DNA of 64,000 bases, from positions 280,539 to 344,538 of the forward strand of contig NMRA01000143.1 of NCBI GenBank assembly GCA_002633005.1. The letters are read 5' to 3'. Position 1 is the stretch's first letter. Every line of letters starts with the position of its first letter. This document shows positions 1-28,525 of the stretch, piece after piece. The notes under the pieces are model-generated. The model searched no databases, was not told the DNA's origin, and saw only the letters and a list, made by a program, of their open reading frames with translations. The position numbers and the translations under genes were made by a program. The DNA comes from Phoronis australis. Lineage: Eukaryota > Phoronida > Phoronidae.

Positions 1-839
1 TGTTGAATAGAGGTCTGAATAGAACACCATTGTGTGCGAGTGTTATGGATTAAAAGGTGATTCTCGCGGTGACGTAGACAAAAGTAAATCAATACGCCTA
101 ACAGTATGTTACAGTTGACAATTTATAGATCTAGTGGGCTTAGATTGATGCTCTTAATATACAGTATGATTCAAATTTGCAAGTATTACCGTTCAAGAAA
201 GGCTTGAAACTTAGACAGAAATTTGGTGTTATGCTCCACACAACTTTCTAAAAATAACTGAATCTCACTTGAGCAAAAGTGCAAAATTTCTAAGAATGTA
301 TACAGAACTGCTAGTTGCTGACGTAATTTCTACAAACTATTTATGGACTGCATTGCACTCACAGTTCGTTGGCAAAACCTTTATTTAGCAGTTGTGAAGT
401 GGAAGCGCAAGACCAAATTTCTGTCTTAAGTCTTTAAAGTCAATTTCGTGCAACAGGCCCCTGGACTCATTCTTTGTAAATTAAGAACAAGCCCCATAGT
501 TCATAACACATTCTTATCTGATATTTTTCAGAATTGTAACGTTGTTCTCCACAGTTATGTCGAAAAATGACTAATAAAGTTACTGTTGTGAATATTATGT
601 AGCTTAAAAGCAGTCTCGCAGAAAATTGACCTATCACAAGCTCCGTCCCTTTGCAAAATGTCAACAAACAAACAATAAGTTTTACCCGGAAATGTGTTGT
701 TTGTTGGGTAAAATGGCGGCTTGGAAACGAAAGTGTTTCAAGAATGCTGCATTCTCATTGGTCCCTCAAAAGTCCTGGTAATAGGTCAATTGCCAGAAGA
801 TATAATTAAGATGCAATTGGCTTTGTTTTGCCTTGATGA
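1..839. other. No gene recognised; presumed PMF1 intron
   Basis: I searched the minus strand for the remaining PMF1 exons (the C-terminal coiled coil) and found none. The stretch is AT-rich with no ORF of family character. It is presumed to be intron between exon 3 at 1155 and exons left of the window. Confidence 0.5.
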
Positions 840-968
840 TCAACACCCTTTGATGATCTACACCATTTGACGATCTACACCATTTGACGATCTACACCAT
901 TTGACGATTTACACCATTTGACCATCTACACCATTTGACGATCTACACCACTTGACGATCTACACCAT
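840..968. repeat. 17-bp minisatellite
   Basis: About seven head-to-tail copies of a 17-bp unit (GACGATCTACACCATTT with one-base variants) lie between the left window edge and PMF1 exon 3, inside the presumed PMF1 intron. No coding or regulatory role is visible. Confidence 0.9.
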
Positions 969-1154
969 TGTGACCTCATTTTAAAACCATTGACCTTGTT
1001 CTATTTCTTATGGATTACAAGACACGTCCACATCTCAAAAGACATAAGCTGTTTTATGTATCATCTTTGTTATATCCAGACACACAGTAGATATCCACTG
1101 TGTCTATGGACTATGCCTACTGGCGATCTATGACTCAACTGCATAATAACTTAC

Positions 1155-1258
1155 CACATGGGTTCTGAGATATCTTTTGGAGCCTCATCAATCAGTGTGT
1201 CGAGCTTGTTGCACAAAGATATGATATTTTCTTCCTCATACATTGTAGCCAATTCATC
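1155..1258 (-). CDS. PMF1: PMF1 exon 3
   Basis: Acceptor at 1259-1261 and donor GTAAGT below 1155; 34 codons plus two bases. It encodes a leucine-spaced helix (NIISLCNKLDTLIDEA) followed by EPMW at the splice junction, as in vertebrate PMF1. Confidence 0.8.
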
Positions 1259-2254
1259 CTGCAATGAATACAAAGACTTGTTTTAACAGCAACAATATGC
1301 TGTGTGGTCACAGAATGTTTTAAACTCTGAACTTCATCATGGTAACTGTGTTACTAAACCTTAAGAGAATAAATTACTTAAAAAATTGTTGAATGTACAT
1401 AATATTTGCCTCCAAATTTCAGTCTTAGCCAGCCCATGCCTTCATTAGTTATTACTAGATTACGCTAAAAACAACGCCTCCCGTATTTCCTGAAGATGAT
1501 GGAGTGTTAAGTCCATCAAAAAACTTAAGGTTGCACGGTATACATATTTTAATATATATAATATTGAATGTATTGGATTATAACACTGTAATCATTAACT
1601 TTCAAATTAAACATTCTGGCTTGCACTGCATTACTCAACAAAGCTCTGGTGATTTGTGCAATAAATGAAATGACTGCATTAAAAACACGAGGTACATCCT
1701 GTGGCATACATCAATATTTTCCTGCAGTTGCTTCACAAACTGAGCATGTATAGCCTTGACAGCCCTAGGGTTGGCCTCAAATATGGGCTGATAACTCTTG
1801 GCAAACACAGACAATCTGAAAAGACAATTATCATGCATATAGTCAGGAACATTTGAGAGGCAACAAACGCATGTTTGCACACAAGAGCTTATGAACATCA
1901 GTTAATATGGACTTGAACTCAATTTATCAGCAGTCGGGACATGGTCAAACGTAGCCAGCCAGCTAGCTGTATGAAGACTATCGCATACAGCTTTGCGCCA
2001 GGAAAAAATATGTCAAAGTCTTTAGAGTTCGTTCCTTTCGGACATTGTAGGCCTACATTCTACATGTCCGACAGGAACGAACTCTACCTTCCAGCCGATA
2101 ATCCCTTGGATAGGGTTTTCTCTAAAGCTTTTCTTAACAACTTCATGTGACGGCCTTCATTTTCACTGAGGTCAACGTCACTTTTCCCCTCATCCTCAGG
2201 TAAATCTACGTCTTTAACGTCACTGGTTGACGTGTTTTCATTCTCGTCGGACAT
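1155..2254 (-). CDS. PMF1: PMF1-like kinetochore protein (MIS12 complex), partial gene
   Basis: PMF1 is the animal Nnf1 subunit of the four-protein MIS12 complex, which joins inner-kinetochore chromatin to the NDC80 microtubule-binding complex. Three minus-strand exons (2088-2254, 1710-1815, 1155-1258) splice in frame into about 125 residues. They are an acidic Ser/Asp-rich leader, a helix like the human segment that precedes QRF, the block FVKQLQENID (human FIAQLQTSIR), and a segment ending EPMW (human EPAW). Exon junctions keep frame (ag|a, gat|gat, tg|). The start is the ATG at 2254-2252, because the preceding in-frame region has no PMF1-like residues. The C-terminal coiled coil is missing and must lie left of the window. 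Divergence from vertebrate PMF1 is large, so the call depends on exon order and motif spacing rather than high identity. Confidence 0.8.
1710..1815 (-). CDS. PMF1: PMF1 exon 2
   Basis: Acceptor TTTCAG at 1816-1818 and donor GTATGC below 1710; one base plus 35 codons. It contains the Nnf1-family block ending FVKQLQENID. Confidence 0.82.
2024..2085. repeat. 62-bp hairpin over PMF1 exon 1 donor
   Basis: Arms 2024-2045 and 2064-2085 pair at 21 of 22 positions around an 18-nt loop that is itself palindromic in its centre (TGTAGGCCTACA). The right arm covers most of the exon 1 donor GTAGAG (2087-2082). Confidence 0.85.
2088..2254 (-). CDS. PMF1: PMF1 exon 1
   Basis: Coding part of exon 1: 55 codons plus two bases from ATG at 2254. 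The donor is GTAGAG at 2087-2082. The residues are acidic and Ser/Thr-rich, then a basic helix that ends in KALEKTLSKGL. The donor lies inside the right arm of a strong hairpin (2024-2085). Confidence 0.8.
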
Positions 2255-2462
2255 TTTGGACTTGCGCGCCAGTAAGCGACACTCTTGGCGACACTTGACA
2301 TTCAATGTTTATGGGTGAATTTCATGACATAGACGACTAATATTATAGATCATAAAATTTAAAAATGTAAGAATCTTTCAATTTTATTCCATTTTTAATT
2401 CATGTCTCCCTAAAATAATAATGTCTACTTAACATCGGTGGCTACAGATCATGTTTTCCAAC

Positions 2463-2574
2463 ATGGCGCCGCCCATGCATTGGAACTGTGTCGAAGGGAA
2501 TGTATGTGACACACACGTTTTCTGCTCCGTCTTCTTCTTCTGCTTTGATTGTGAAACATGCATCATGAATTTTG
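2463..2574 (+). promoter_or_regulatory. Candidate plus-strand 5' exon and shared PMF1/FKRP promoter
   Basis: A plus-strand ATG at 2463 sits in an AACATGGCGCC context (YY1-like) and stays open for 37 codons up to a strong donor, G|GTGAGT, at 2575. The sequence is CpG-richer than its surroundings and lies 209 bp upstream of the divergent PMF1 ATG. The next good plus-strand acceptor before a long ORF is at 5294, just before FKRP. It could therefore be the noncoding or uORF-bearing 5' exon of FKRP. No homology supports the short peptide. Confidence 0.35.
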
Positions 2575-2817
2575 GTGAGTGTTACTAGTGGTACAGCGAC
2601 TATAATTTGTCAAACTTTGCACAAGGCCCTGTCTTTCTGTTCTTGACCTGGTTTGTGTCTTCTTGATAATCGCAAATGTACTAGTAGGCAATTTCATCGC
2701 CCTGGATGCCGCAGGCATACAAATTACAGGGGCAATAGTACATCCCCATAAAAAGTTACGCGTTTCAAAATACAGCAAATAATCGAATGAAACATGCATA
2801 AATGCACATGGAGTTAT

Positions 2818-3325
2818 CAGGGCTTGGAATTTTCCGCGGAAACGCGGATTTCCGCTTTTTTCAAATGTGCTGTCTGCTTTTTTTATAATATTTCCGTGTA
2901 AAAAAAATTGGATTTGATATAAAATTTCCGCGGCAAATTCCTTTCTTACCGCGGCGTTGCAGACGACGTTCACCTCGAAAAGCGGAAGTTGCTCTTTATG
3001 TTTCGGAGGAACGTAAATTGTCAACATTGCCGGGGCACCTGGGACAGCGTGGTGGGATTTTCAATGGCATCTCGTGTTATTGTTAAGCGTGGCGACATAT
3101 ACTACCGTCCTGCAGCCAAAAATGTGTGGGGTTGGGAGTGGACGAGCGAGGTAAAAGGACGCAGACGCATGCTACTGATGGTGGATGGTGGCCACGTTTT
3201 TTTTTTTAGTCCTCCCGATTTTTGTCGAGGAAAGGTTCACATTGACCATTTCAAGGCTGGTTAGCGGGCATGATTTGGGCCGTAAAAGTTTCCGCGTTTT
3301 TTGTCATTGGTCATTCCAAGCCCTG
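2818..3325. mobile_element. hAT-like non-autonomous DNA transposon, copy 1
   Basis: A 508-bp element with terminal inverted repeats CAGGGCTTGGAAT / ATTCCAAGCCCTG, flanked by the 6-bp direct repeat AGTTAT (2812-2817 and 3326-3331). A second copy in opposite orientation is at 23324-23842 with a different 6-bp target duplication. Ends starting CAGGG fit hAT elements; a 6-bp duplication is shorter than the usual 8 bp. It carries subterminal CCGCGGAAACGCGG-like blocks and no transposase. Confidence 0.9.
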
Positions 3326-3335
3326 AGTTATAATT

Positions 3336-4025
3336 AACACATACCATGACTCTGAATCACATACAATTTAGCCAATGCACATAACTTGAACATATCCATG
3401 AAAATCTGTCGCAGTTCGCTTGAGTTTCTCTCACCGGGTGCCATTTTGAGGAAATAACTTGAACAAAAGGTCTAAGGGACACAAAACTCATAAATTCCAC
3501 CCGATATCTTCTCATGCTATTTTGCAAGTGTCACCCGACAAGTCATGTGCTTTGCTCAGTCTCGCGCTAGCCTCTGTCTAACTCACGTGACTCAGTTGAA
3601 ATATTTTGTGGTTTTCGCGCGTGTGGTGAAAAAGTTAACAGTGTCCAAAAAGTAGAGTTGGAATTCTTCTAGAAATTAGTCACCTTAATTCTAGTAGACT
3701 TTGTTTCATCGAAGAATCAAGCAGAAAGGATCACTAAAGAAATTAAGTAAGCTCATTTTTAAGTGATAGTTTTGAGTGTAGAATGTATTTTTGACGTTGT
3801 GAAAACTCACAGACGGTGGCCGGATTTGGCCTACCGCTCGTTTAAAATATATGGAACGAAATGCGTATAGATGGGAAGCGATGGGAAGTATTGTAGCCCC
3901 TAACCGGCCAACCGAGGGGCTACGTGTTGCCTAAATAGCAAGTTGGTCTGACATCGTCTCAACTGACTCAATTGACAACTGGCAGTAGAGGCGTTGGCCA
4001 TCCCATTGGCCCTTCATACACCGGA
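3336..4025. repeat. Dispersed ~690-bp segment, copy 1
   Basis: This block aligns by eye along its length, in the same orientation, with 27455-28165. Both contain a minus-strand ATG-GCA-CCC start followed by a GTATGT donor, a plus-strand GTAAGC donor, and a GTAGCCCC...GGGGCTAC hairpin near the right end. Copy 1 keeps a 33-codon minus-strand ORF (3345-3444); copy 2 has a stop after 22 codons. It could be a duplicated promoter with first exons, or an uncharacterised repeat. Confidence 0.75.
3345..3444 (-). CDS. Candidate orphan first exon
   Basis: ATG at 3444-3442, 33 codons and one base (begins MAPGERNSSELRQIF), ending at donor GTATGTG. I found no following exon that continues it and recognise no family. 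The matching exon in the second copy of this segment is interrupted, so this may not be a functioning gene. Confidence 0.25.
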
Positions 4026-4375
4026 AGCTTTTCTACCTTAGGTCAGGAGGCCATCGATATATTTAATTCCTTCCAGTTCGAACAAATACTCCCATAATCA
4101 AATTTTATTTTTGAACAGTCCTTCATTCAGTTGCCCAAATCGAAAACTGGCCATTTTTACAGCTTTCGCCAGGGGATATGACGACATGACGCGGCACGAT
4201 CTGCCAATCTGTACAAGAATCATTGTAAAAATTAGCAGATGGGTTTCTGATGAGAAGATAGTGGCACAGATGTCTATAGTTGTATCTCGCCACCGCTTAA
4301 CCTTTGTAGGATCTGTGTAAAATTTGGTGGATGTGTTCTTATGGACCTCTCAGCCTCTAGGAAAAATCCTGGAAA

Positions 4376-5140
4376 ATGGACTTCAGCATCTCCAAATTCA
4401 ATGTTCTACGTGTCCGCAGAAAATGTTCTCCCATGATATACAATTACAGTCTTCACAACGCTTCGCTCAAATGCATTAATCAAGCCTCATACCTTGGGGT
4501 CACTCTCATCGATAATTTATCATGGAACACTCATATAGATACAATCACCTCTGAGGCAAACAGAACTCTTGGCTTCATTAAACGCAATGTCAAAGATGCT
4601 CCCCGAGAAACAAAAGCCCTTGCCTACATTTCACTTGTTTGACCAAAACTCGAGTACTCCTTACTCTTCCTCCGTCTGGGATCCCCCCACTTGCTCCAAC
4701 ATTGAAAAGGTAGAAAAAATACAGCGTAGAGCAGCCAGGTTTGTCCTAAATGACCACTCAAGATAATCATCTGCCCTCCNNNNNNNNNNNNNNNNNNNNN
4801 NNNNNNNNNNNNNNNNNNNNNNNNNNNNNNNNNNNNNNNNNNNNNNNNNNNNNNNNNNNNNNNNNNNNNNNNNNNNNNNNNNNNNNNNNNNNNNNNNNNN
4901 NNNNNNNNNNNNNNTGCCCCCCCCCCCCCCCCCCCGTACATATTTCTAAATAACGTAACTCCTACTCTCAAACCGCGACAGATCATACATCCGCACTGCC
5001 TACTACGCACAAATTCTTTCTTCCCATCTACCATTTTACTCTGAAACAGACTCCCACAATTCATCATCTGGAAGTTCTTTGTAAGCTCTGAAACCATCAA
5101 ACAAGTTAAAACCATTCTCATTACCACTAATTGCTGGGTT
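4376..5140 (+). mobile_element. Decayed LINE reverse-transcriptase 3' end
   Basis: Plus-strand pieces in at least two frames match the C-terminal part of non-LTR retrotransposon ORF2. They include a YLGV block with a downstream LSWNTHID (4480-4545), then a frameshift near 4640, then VEKIQRRAARFVLND (4707-4755). After the gap come IHPH and a WNSLP-like block with the Trp changed to a stop (4980-5060). Frame breaks and stops mark it as a dead copy of the CR1/Jockey-like type. The N gap 4780-4914 interrupts it. Confidence 0.8.
4780..4914. other. Assembly gap (135 N)
   Basis: A run of N followed by a poly-C tract at 4917-4935. It falls inside the LINE remnant, so no recognised gene is interrupted. 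Confidence 0.99.
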
Positions 5141-5273
5141 TACAATGGTCTTAATAAACTGATTTTCAAAATAGAAGGACATTTATTATTTGTCTTTATG
5201 AGATTATTATTTAGTCTAAATCTGTTTGCCGACTGTAAAATGCTATTGTTTACATTGACATAACTAATTGTTT

Positions 5274-5294
5274 GCTGTCGTTTGTGTCATTACA
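5274..5294 (+). promoter_or_regulatory. FKRP: FKRP 3' splice site in 5' UTR
   Basis: A pyrimidine-rich stretch ending TTACAG at 5294 precedes the FKRP ATG by 18 nt. This implies an intron in the 5' UTR ahead of a single coding exon, which is the gene structure known for vertebrate FKRP. Confidence 0.55.
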
Positions 5295-5312
5295 GATTCT
5301 GGTTAAAAAGAC

Positions 5313-6935
5313 ATGACAATGCGAGTGAGGAAGTTTCACATCCTGCTGTGCTTGGCTCTGTGTGGAAATTTTGTGCTTATCGTTTACATAGCAAACTTGC
5401 CTGCCGACATCTGTGGAAATGACTCACTGCCTAAACTCATTCACGATGACATTGAAAGAGAAGTAAACAGGAGAGCAGACGATTCTCGAAAATTTGTGGG
5501 GCTGGATGAGTCATCAGTGACAAGTTTACAAAAACTTAGCACAAGTATCTCTCCTGCTTCTATTGTTACTACTGGTGCTGATGGCAATATAGAGAACTTA
5601 GTGACTATTATAATTAGAGAATTTGAAGATTTTGACAATGATGTCTCCAACATGATCTCGTTAATTCGCAGTGTTCATCCAAATATTAGCATCGTTGTCG
5701 TCTGCGACACGTATCCGTATCCAGCTTTAGATATTAAACACAAAAATGTCCGCTTCTATCGACTGAGGTTCTCCCCTACTGACGATATCAGTCGGACAAA
5801 TGCAGCACGTTATATTCAAACTGAGTATAGCCTCTTGCTGGCGGATACATCTGTGATGTTGTCCAATTTATTCCTGAAGGAATTGGTTTCTGAACATCGA
5901 ATCTCAGGAAACACGTCTAACTTAATAGCGGTGAAAGTTGGAATAAACCCATGGAACTGCCAACATGTAAAATTTGATGTGAAAAGATGGACGCTGGAAT
6001 TCAGCAATGTCGAGCAAAAGAATTGGTGCAGCAGTGTTGCCAAGCAACACACGATTTTAATTAGGACAGATCAGTTACTGGACTTGCCATATCCATTTCT
6101 GAGGCCTTTTCCTGATGCGATGTTCGTGCAAACATCATTGCGAGGGTGGAAGATTGTATTTAGTGAACGAAAACTGACCCAGTCTCGTTTGCTCTTCACA
6201 AATCCCCAACATCAATGGAAGCACAAAACTTTGAACAGACAGCGTTGGGAATCTGTTTACAGGACTTTGGGTATTAAGAAAGTTGTTAAATCAGACGGCG
6301 CCGTTGAATGGTATGGCTGCAGTAAATCCTCGTCCAGGTGCTTTGGGTCGGTAATAAGAGATGTACCTGAGTACTTGTACCAAAATCGATGGACGCCACC
6401 ATGTTGCCTCAAGCATCTGCGTGAGCTTGCCAAGCACGTGTTCTCGAATCTCGAGAAAGATGACGTGCGGTACTGGCTGGAGGGGGGTAGTTTGCTGGGA
6501 GCGGTGCGCAACAATGATATCATACCATGGGATTACGATATTGATATAGGCATTTATAAAGAAGATGTGAACAAGAGTGACATGCTTTTTGCCGCCATGT
6601 CTAGTCCCACAGATGATAGCCGAGGTTGTATTTGGGAAAAGGCTCACAAAGGTGAAGGAGATTTCTTCCGGATACAATACAGTGATACAAATCATTTGCA
6701 TGTGGACGTGTTTCCATTTTATTCTAGGAATGGCACCATGACCAAAGACACTTGGTTTAAAACTCACAGACAGGATACAGAATTTCCTGAAAAATACTTA
6801 AAGCCATTGGAAAAAATGAAATTTGCTGGCATTATGGTGTCAGTGCCAAACAATGCTGTTGAGTTCCTCGAGTTCAAATTTGGTAAAGGTGTCGTGGAAA
6901 ATCCTCAGTACCCAAAGCCAGTAATAATACCATGA
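5313..6935 (+). CDS. FKRP: Fukutin-related protein (ribitol-5-phosphate transferase)
   Basis: FKRP is a Golgi type II membrane enzyme that adds ribitol 5-phosphate from CDP-ribitol to the core M3 glycan of alpha-dystroglycan. This 540-codon single-exon ORF has a short basic N-terminus and a signal-anchor helix (about residues 9-28). A stem/GT-like domain follows, then the LicD-type catalytic domain. Residues C336, C343, C364 and C365 keep the C-x6-C-x20-CC spacing of the zinc site in human FKRP (C289, C296, C317, C318). LEGGSLLGA lies just upstream of DYDID at 407-411 (human DYDVD), the metal-binding aspartates. NHLHVD, MTKDTW and VENPQYP near the C-terminus are family hallmarks. It is about 45 residues longer than human, mainly in the stem. 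The first ATG has a purine at -3; a second Met is at codon 3. No breaks; presumed active. Confidence 0.97.
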   Translation: MTMRVRKFHILLCLALCGNFVLIVYIANLPADICGNDSLPKLIHDDIEREVNRRADDSRKFVGLDESSVTSLQKLSTSISPASIVTTGADGNIENLVTIIIREFEDFDNDVSNMISLIRSVHPNISIVVVCDTYPYPALDIKHKNVRFYRLRFSPTDDISRTNAARYIQTEYSLLLADTSVMLSNLFLKELVSEHRISGNTSNLIAVKVGINPWNCQHVKFDVKRWTLEFSNVEQKNWCSSVAKQHTILIRTDQLLDLPYPFLRPFPDAMFVQTSLRGWKIVFSERKLTQSRLLFTNPQHQWKHKTLNRQRWESVYRTLGIKKVVKSDGAVEWYGCSKSSSRCFGSVIRDVPEYLYQNRWTPPCCLKHLRELAKHVFSNLEKDDVRYWLEGGSLLGAVRNNDIIPWDYDIDIGIYKEDVNKSDMLFAAMSSPTDDSRGCIWEKAHKGEGDFFRIQYSDTNHLHVDVFPFYSRNGTMTKDTWFKTHRQDTEFPEKYLKPLEKMKFAGIMVSVPNNAVEFLEFKFGKGVVENPQYPKPVIIP

Positions 6936-7103
6936 ACATGATCAAGTATAATTCTTACGTAATAGCAGAATTCTCACCAGAACTATTGTTGAGCATAGTT
7001 TTTGGTTGAAATCCAAGGGTTTTAAGGGCTTAGACTTTCTACCGGTTTCGAGTTCGTAGATCTTCGATTTTGAATCGAAATTATTCCAAACATTTTTCTC
7101 AGT

Positions 7104-7109
7104 AATAAA
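7104..7109 (+). terminator. FKRP poly(A) signal
   Basis: AATAAA 169 nt after the FKRP stop is the first canonical signal downstream on that strand. Confidence 0.5.
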
Positions 7110-7378
7110 CATGGGCATGAAAGCTTGTCATGGAGCGCTTCGTGATGATGAAACTGAACACTCAATTTCAAATGTCAGTAGGAGGGCTCACCTCTGGGTG
7201 AGAATTCCAAATTTAGAAATGTAATAGCGGTGTTTTGATGATATGTTATCTGTGTTAAGAGATTTGCGAAAAGTATGGCATAAGTGTTTTATTTCAGTTG
7301 TTAAAGTTTGTGTGCCATAGAGCTGAGTATGGTGTTTTTTAAAGATATTCTTTGGGTAAGCCCTGGCTTCATGATATT

Positions 7379-7742
7379 TTTACCGTATTGCCACGCCATT
7401 TGTTGTCTGTGGAACTGCGTTTATATGCGAAACTTAAGATCATGGTCCAATATGCGAACCATTGGGTGGAAAAGGCCACAAAAAGGCATTGTTTGGACAC
7501 AGTTACCTTTGACGCAAAGGTGCGGCAATACAGATATAACTATTTTTCAATTTTTTTGAACAGCGTTAGTCAAACGGATGCACCTATGCGAATTAATGTA
7601 TGATGGGCCTTTGCAGAGGACATTACCTGGGCTTATATGCAAAACTTAGGCACATGCACCAATATGTGAATCATTTGGGTAAAAAAGAACGCTAAAAAGG
7701 CATTATTTTGGATACAGGCCTTAAGGCGCAGCAATACGGTAC
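7379..7742. mobile_element. MITE-like element with two internal units
   Basis: The ends form inverted repeats TACCGTATTGCCACGCC (7379-7395) and its near-complement ending GCAATACGGTA, matching at 15 of 17 positions. Inside, 7415-7500 and 7628-7712 are diverged direct copies of each other. A second right-end-like GGTGCGGCAATACAGA lies at 7520-7536, so the element looks like a partial tandem dimer. TA dinucleotides flank both ends, as in Tc1/mariner relatives. No transposase is visible. Confidence 0.6.
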
Positions 7743-8582
7743 TATGACATGACCTTTTGTTCTGTCTTTTGTTCTGTCTGCCCCCGAGTCATTTTCGAGT
7801 TTGAGGGTTGGCCAACCTCATAAAATCGACAATTTTCTTTTGTACCTGCCTGTACGTTTCTCACGTAACAGAAAACAAGATTAGTACTATTGCAGTAAAG
7901 AAAGCCCATTTTATAAGAAAAAATGCCTGTTGTTTTTTAGCCAGCTAAACAGGTCAAAATGTAGGTTTATGTGTGGAAATGGCATCTTTTAATACTAGAC
8001 AATAACCACAATTTTGAGTTAAATGAGAACAACTTAATAGTACGTTGTTTTATCAACAAATTTATTGTTGTTACTAAAATATAAATATTAAATGAGTATC
8101 TTGACATAATCAAGACATTGTTACGATGCAAACAGTGTTTTTCCTTTATGTTTAATAACACACCAATCTGTCTCTGCTCTGTATGTCCATAAACAGTATT
8201 TCGAAGTCTCGCCCTAGCAGTCAATATGCTTTGGTTTCTTCATTGGAATGTAATGCTTTCAGCTGTCGACAACAAGTCACTTGATGGCTTGAAATTTCCC
8301 TATTCAGACCTCAGTATCTCGTGTTCTCTATTAGCTGTCCACAGAGAGTATCCTGGAAGAGCAACGTAAAATTTTTGTAATCTTGTTGTAGACATAGTGT
8401 GCTCTACAAAGCGTTGTCCTATGTTAGATCTCTGTAGCAGATTTTTAATTGTGAATGCGTAAAGGCTTTGAACAGTCCTATGAAAATAAATGCATAAACG
8501 GTTATTCAATCAGCAGCAAGTATCACTTCAGTACTCCTTACTTTCATTTTGGCAAGACTTAAATATGCAGTAAACTTGGTCA

Positions 8583-8930
8583 AGTCAGACGCACAAGTCA
8601 GACGCACAAGTCAGGTCTTCAAAACCTAAGCACGGTCAACAGGCAGGTGCATCAGGCAAGGTTCTGTGGTCCACCTGTTCTTGTTGGTGCATTATGGCTT
8701 TCCTTGCACCTCGCGTTTATTCTGGTAAGATATCTCCTCACTTACAGTTTAATCCGACTTGTGCTGATCTTCCTGCCAGTTTATAAACTACAGACTTATT
8801 TGGGTTTAACTGTTATTCTTAAGAGTCCTGGGTTTATGGCTCATTCCATAAAAGAATAACAGTTTCCATAAATATGCATACTTAGGCCCCTGCACATGTA
8901 TACCAAGCTAGGCCCTGGCACATGCATATC
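8583..8930. repeat. Short tandem duplications in DNAI1 3' flank
   Basis: A 14-bp unit (AAGTCAGACGCACA) is repeated twice with a partial third copy at 8583-8615. A ~28-bp unit (TAGGCCC..GCACATG..TA.CAAGC) occurs twice at 8884-8935. Confidence 0.6.
8716..8721 (-). terminator. Candidate DNAI1 poly(A) signal
   Basis: AATAAA on the minus strand, 267 nt beyond the DNAI1 stop codon. Other signals lie further downstream near 8060. Confidence 0.35.
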
Positions 8931-8987
8931 AAGCTATGCTCATTGCACTTTCATTTACCCTTTTCTTTTACGAAGTTTGGAGTAGTT

Positions 8988-28242
<19,255 letters not shown>

Positions 28243-28453
28243 TGTAGCTTTGTAATTAAACCTGATATTGTATTTTCTTGTACTCTTTCTAGCGTTTTAG
28301 CATCTAGAAACAAATATGGCGGCTGATGTTGTCAAGGACACGCGCATGCGTCAAATGCCTCCCGACCCACAATGCAATATTATTCAAGATGGAGATGAGG
28401 AGCAGCTGAAATACCCGCATTAAGCAATATTTTTGTGATTACTATCTGTGCAA
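28243..28453. promoter_or_regulatory. Bidirectional DNAI1/FAM219A promoter
   Basis: Only 211 bp separate the divergent start codons. Seen here: AATATGGCGGC (28313-28323, YY1 core), CGCGCATGCGTC (28341-28352, one base from the NRF1 palindrome GCGCATGCGC), and GTTGTCAAGGACAC (28328-28341), which resembles an RFX X-box with about three mismatches. NRF1 and YY1 sites are typical of bidirectional housekeeping promoters, and RFX drives cilium genes. No TATA box is seen. Confidence 0.75.
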
Positions 28454-28525
28454 ATGGATAGTATGGAAGATAGCGGCATCGAAAGTGATCCAAAGCCGTT
28501 ACAAGACAATACTGAAGATTCTAAG
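28454..28525 (+). CDS. FAM219A: FAM219A exon 1
   Basis: 24 codons from ATG at 28454 (MDSMEDSGIESDPKPLQDNT...), phase 0. Donor GTACAA is weak, so this border is the least certain of the gene. Confidence 0.75.

Noticed and set aside
840-968. CRISPR-like array
   Set aside because: Units are 17 bp, contiguous and without spacers; the genome is eukaryotic.
4624-5127. 167-codon ORF running through the N gap
   Set aside because: The ORF exists only because N is read as unknown residues; the real content on the other strand is a dead LINE.
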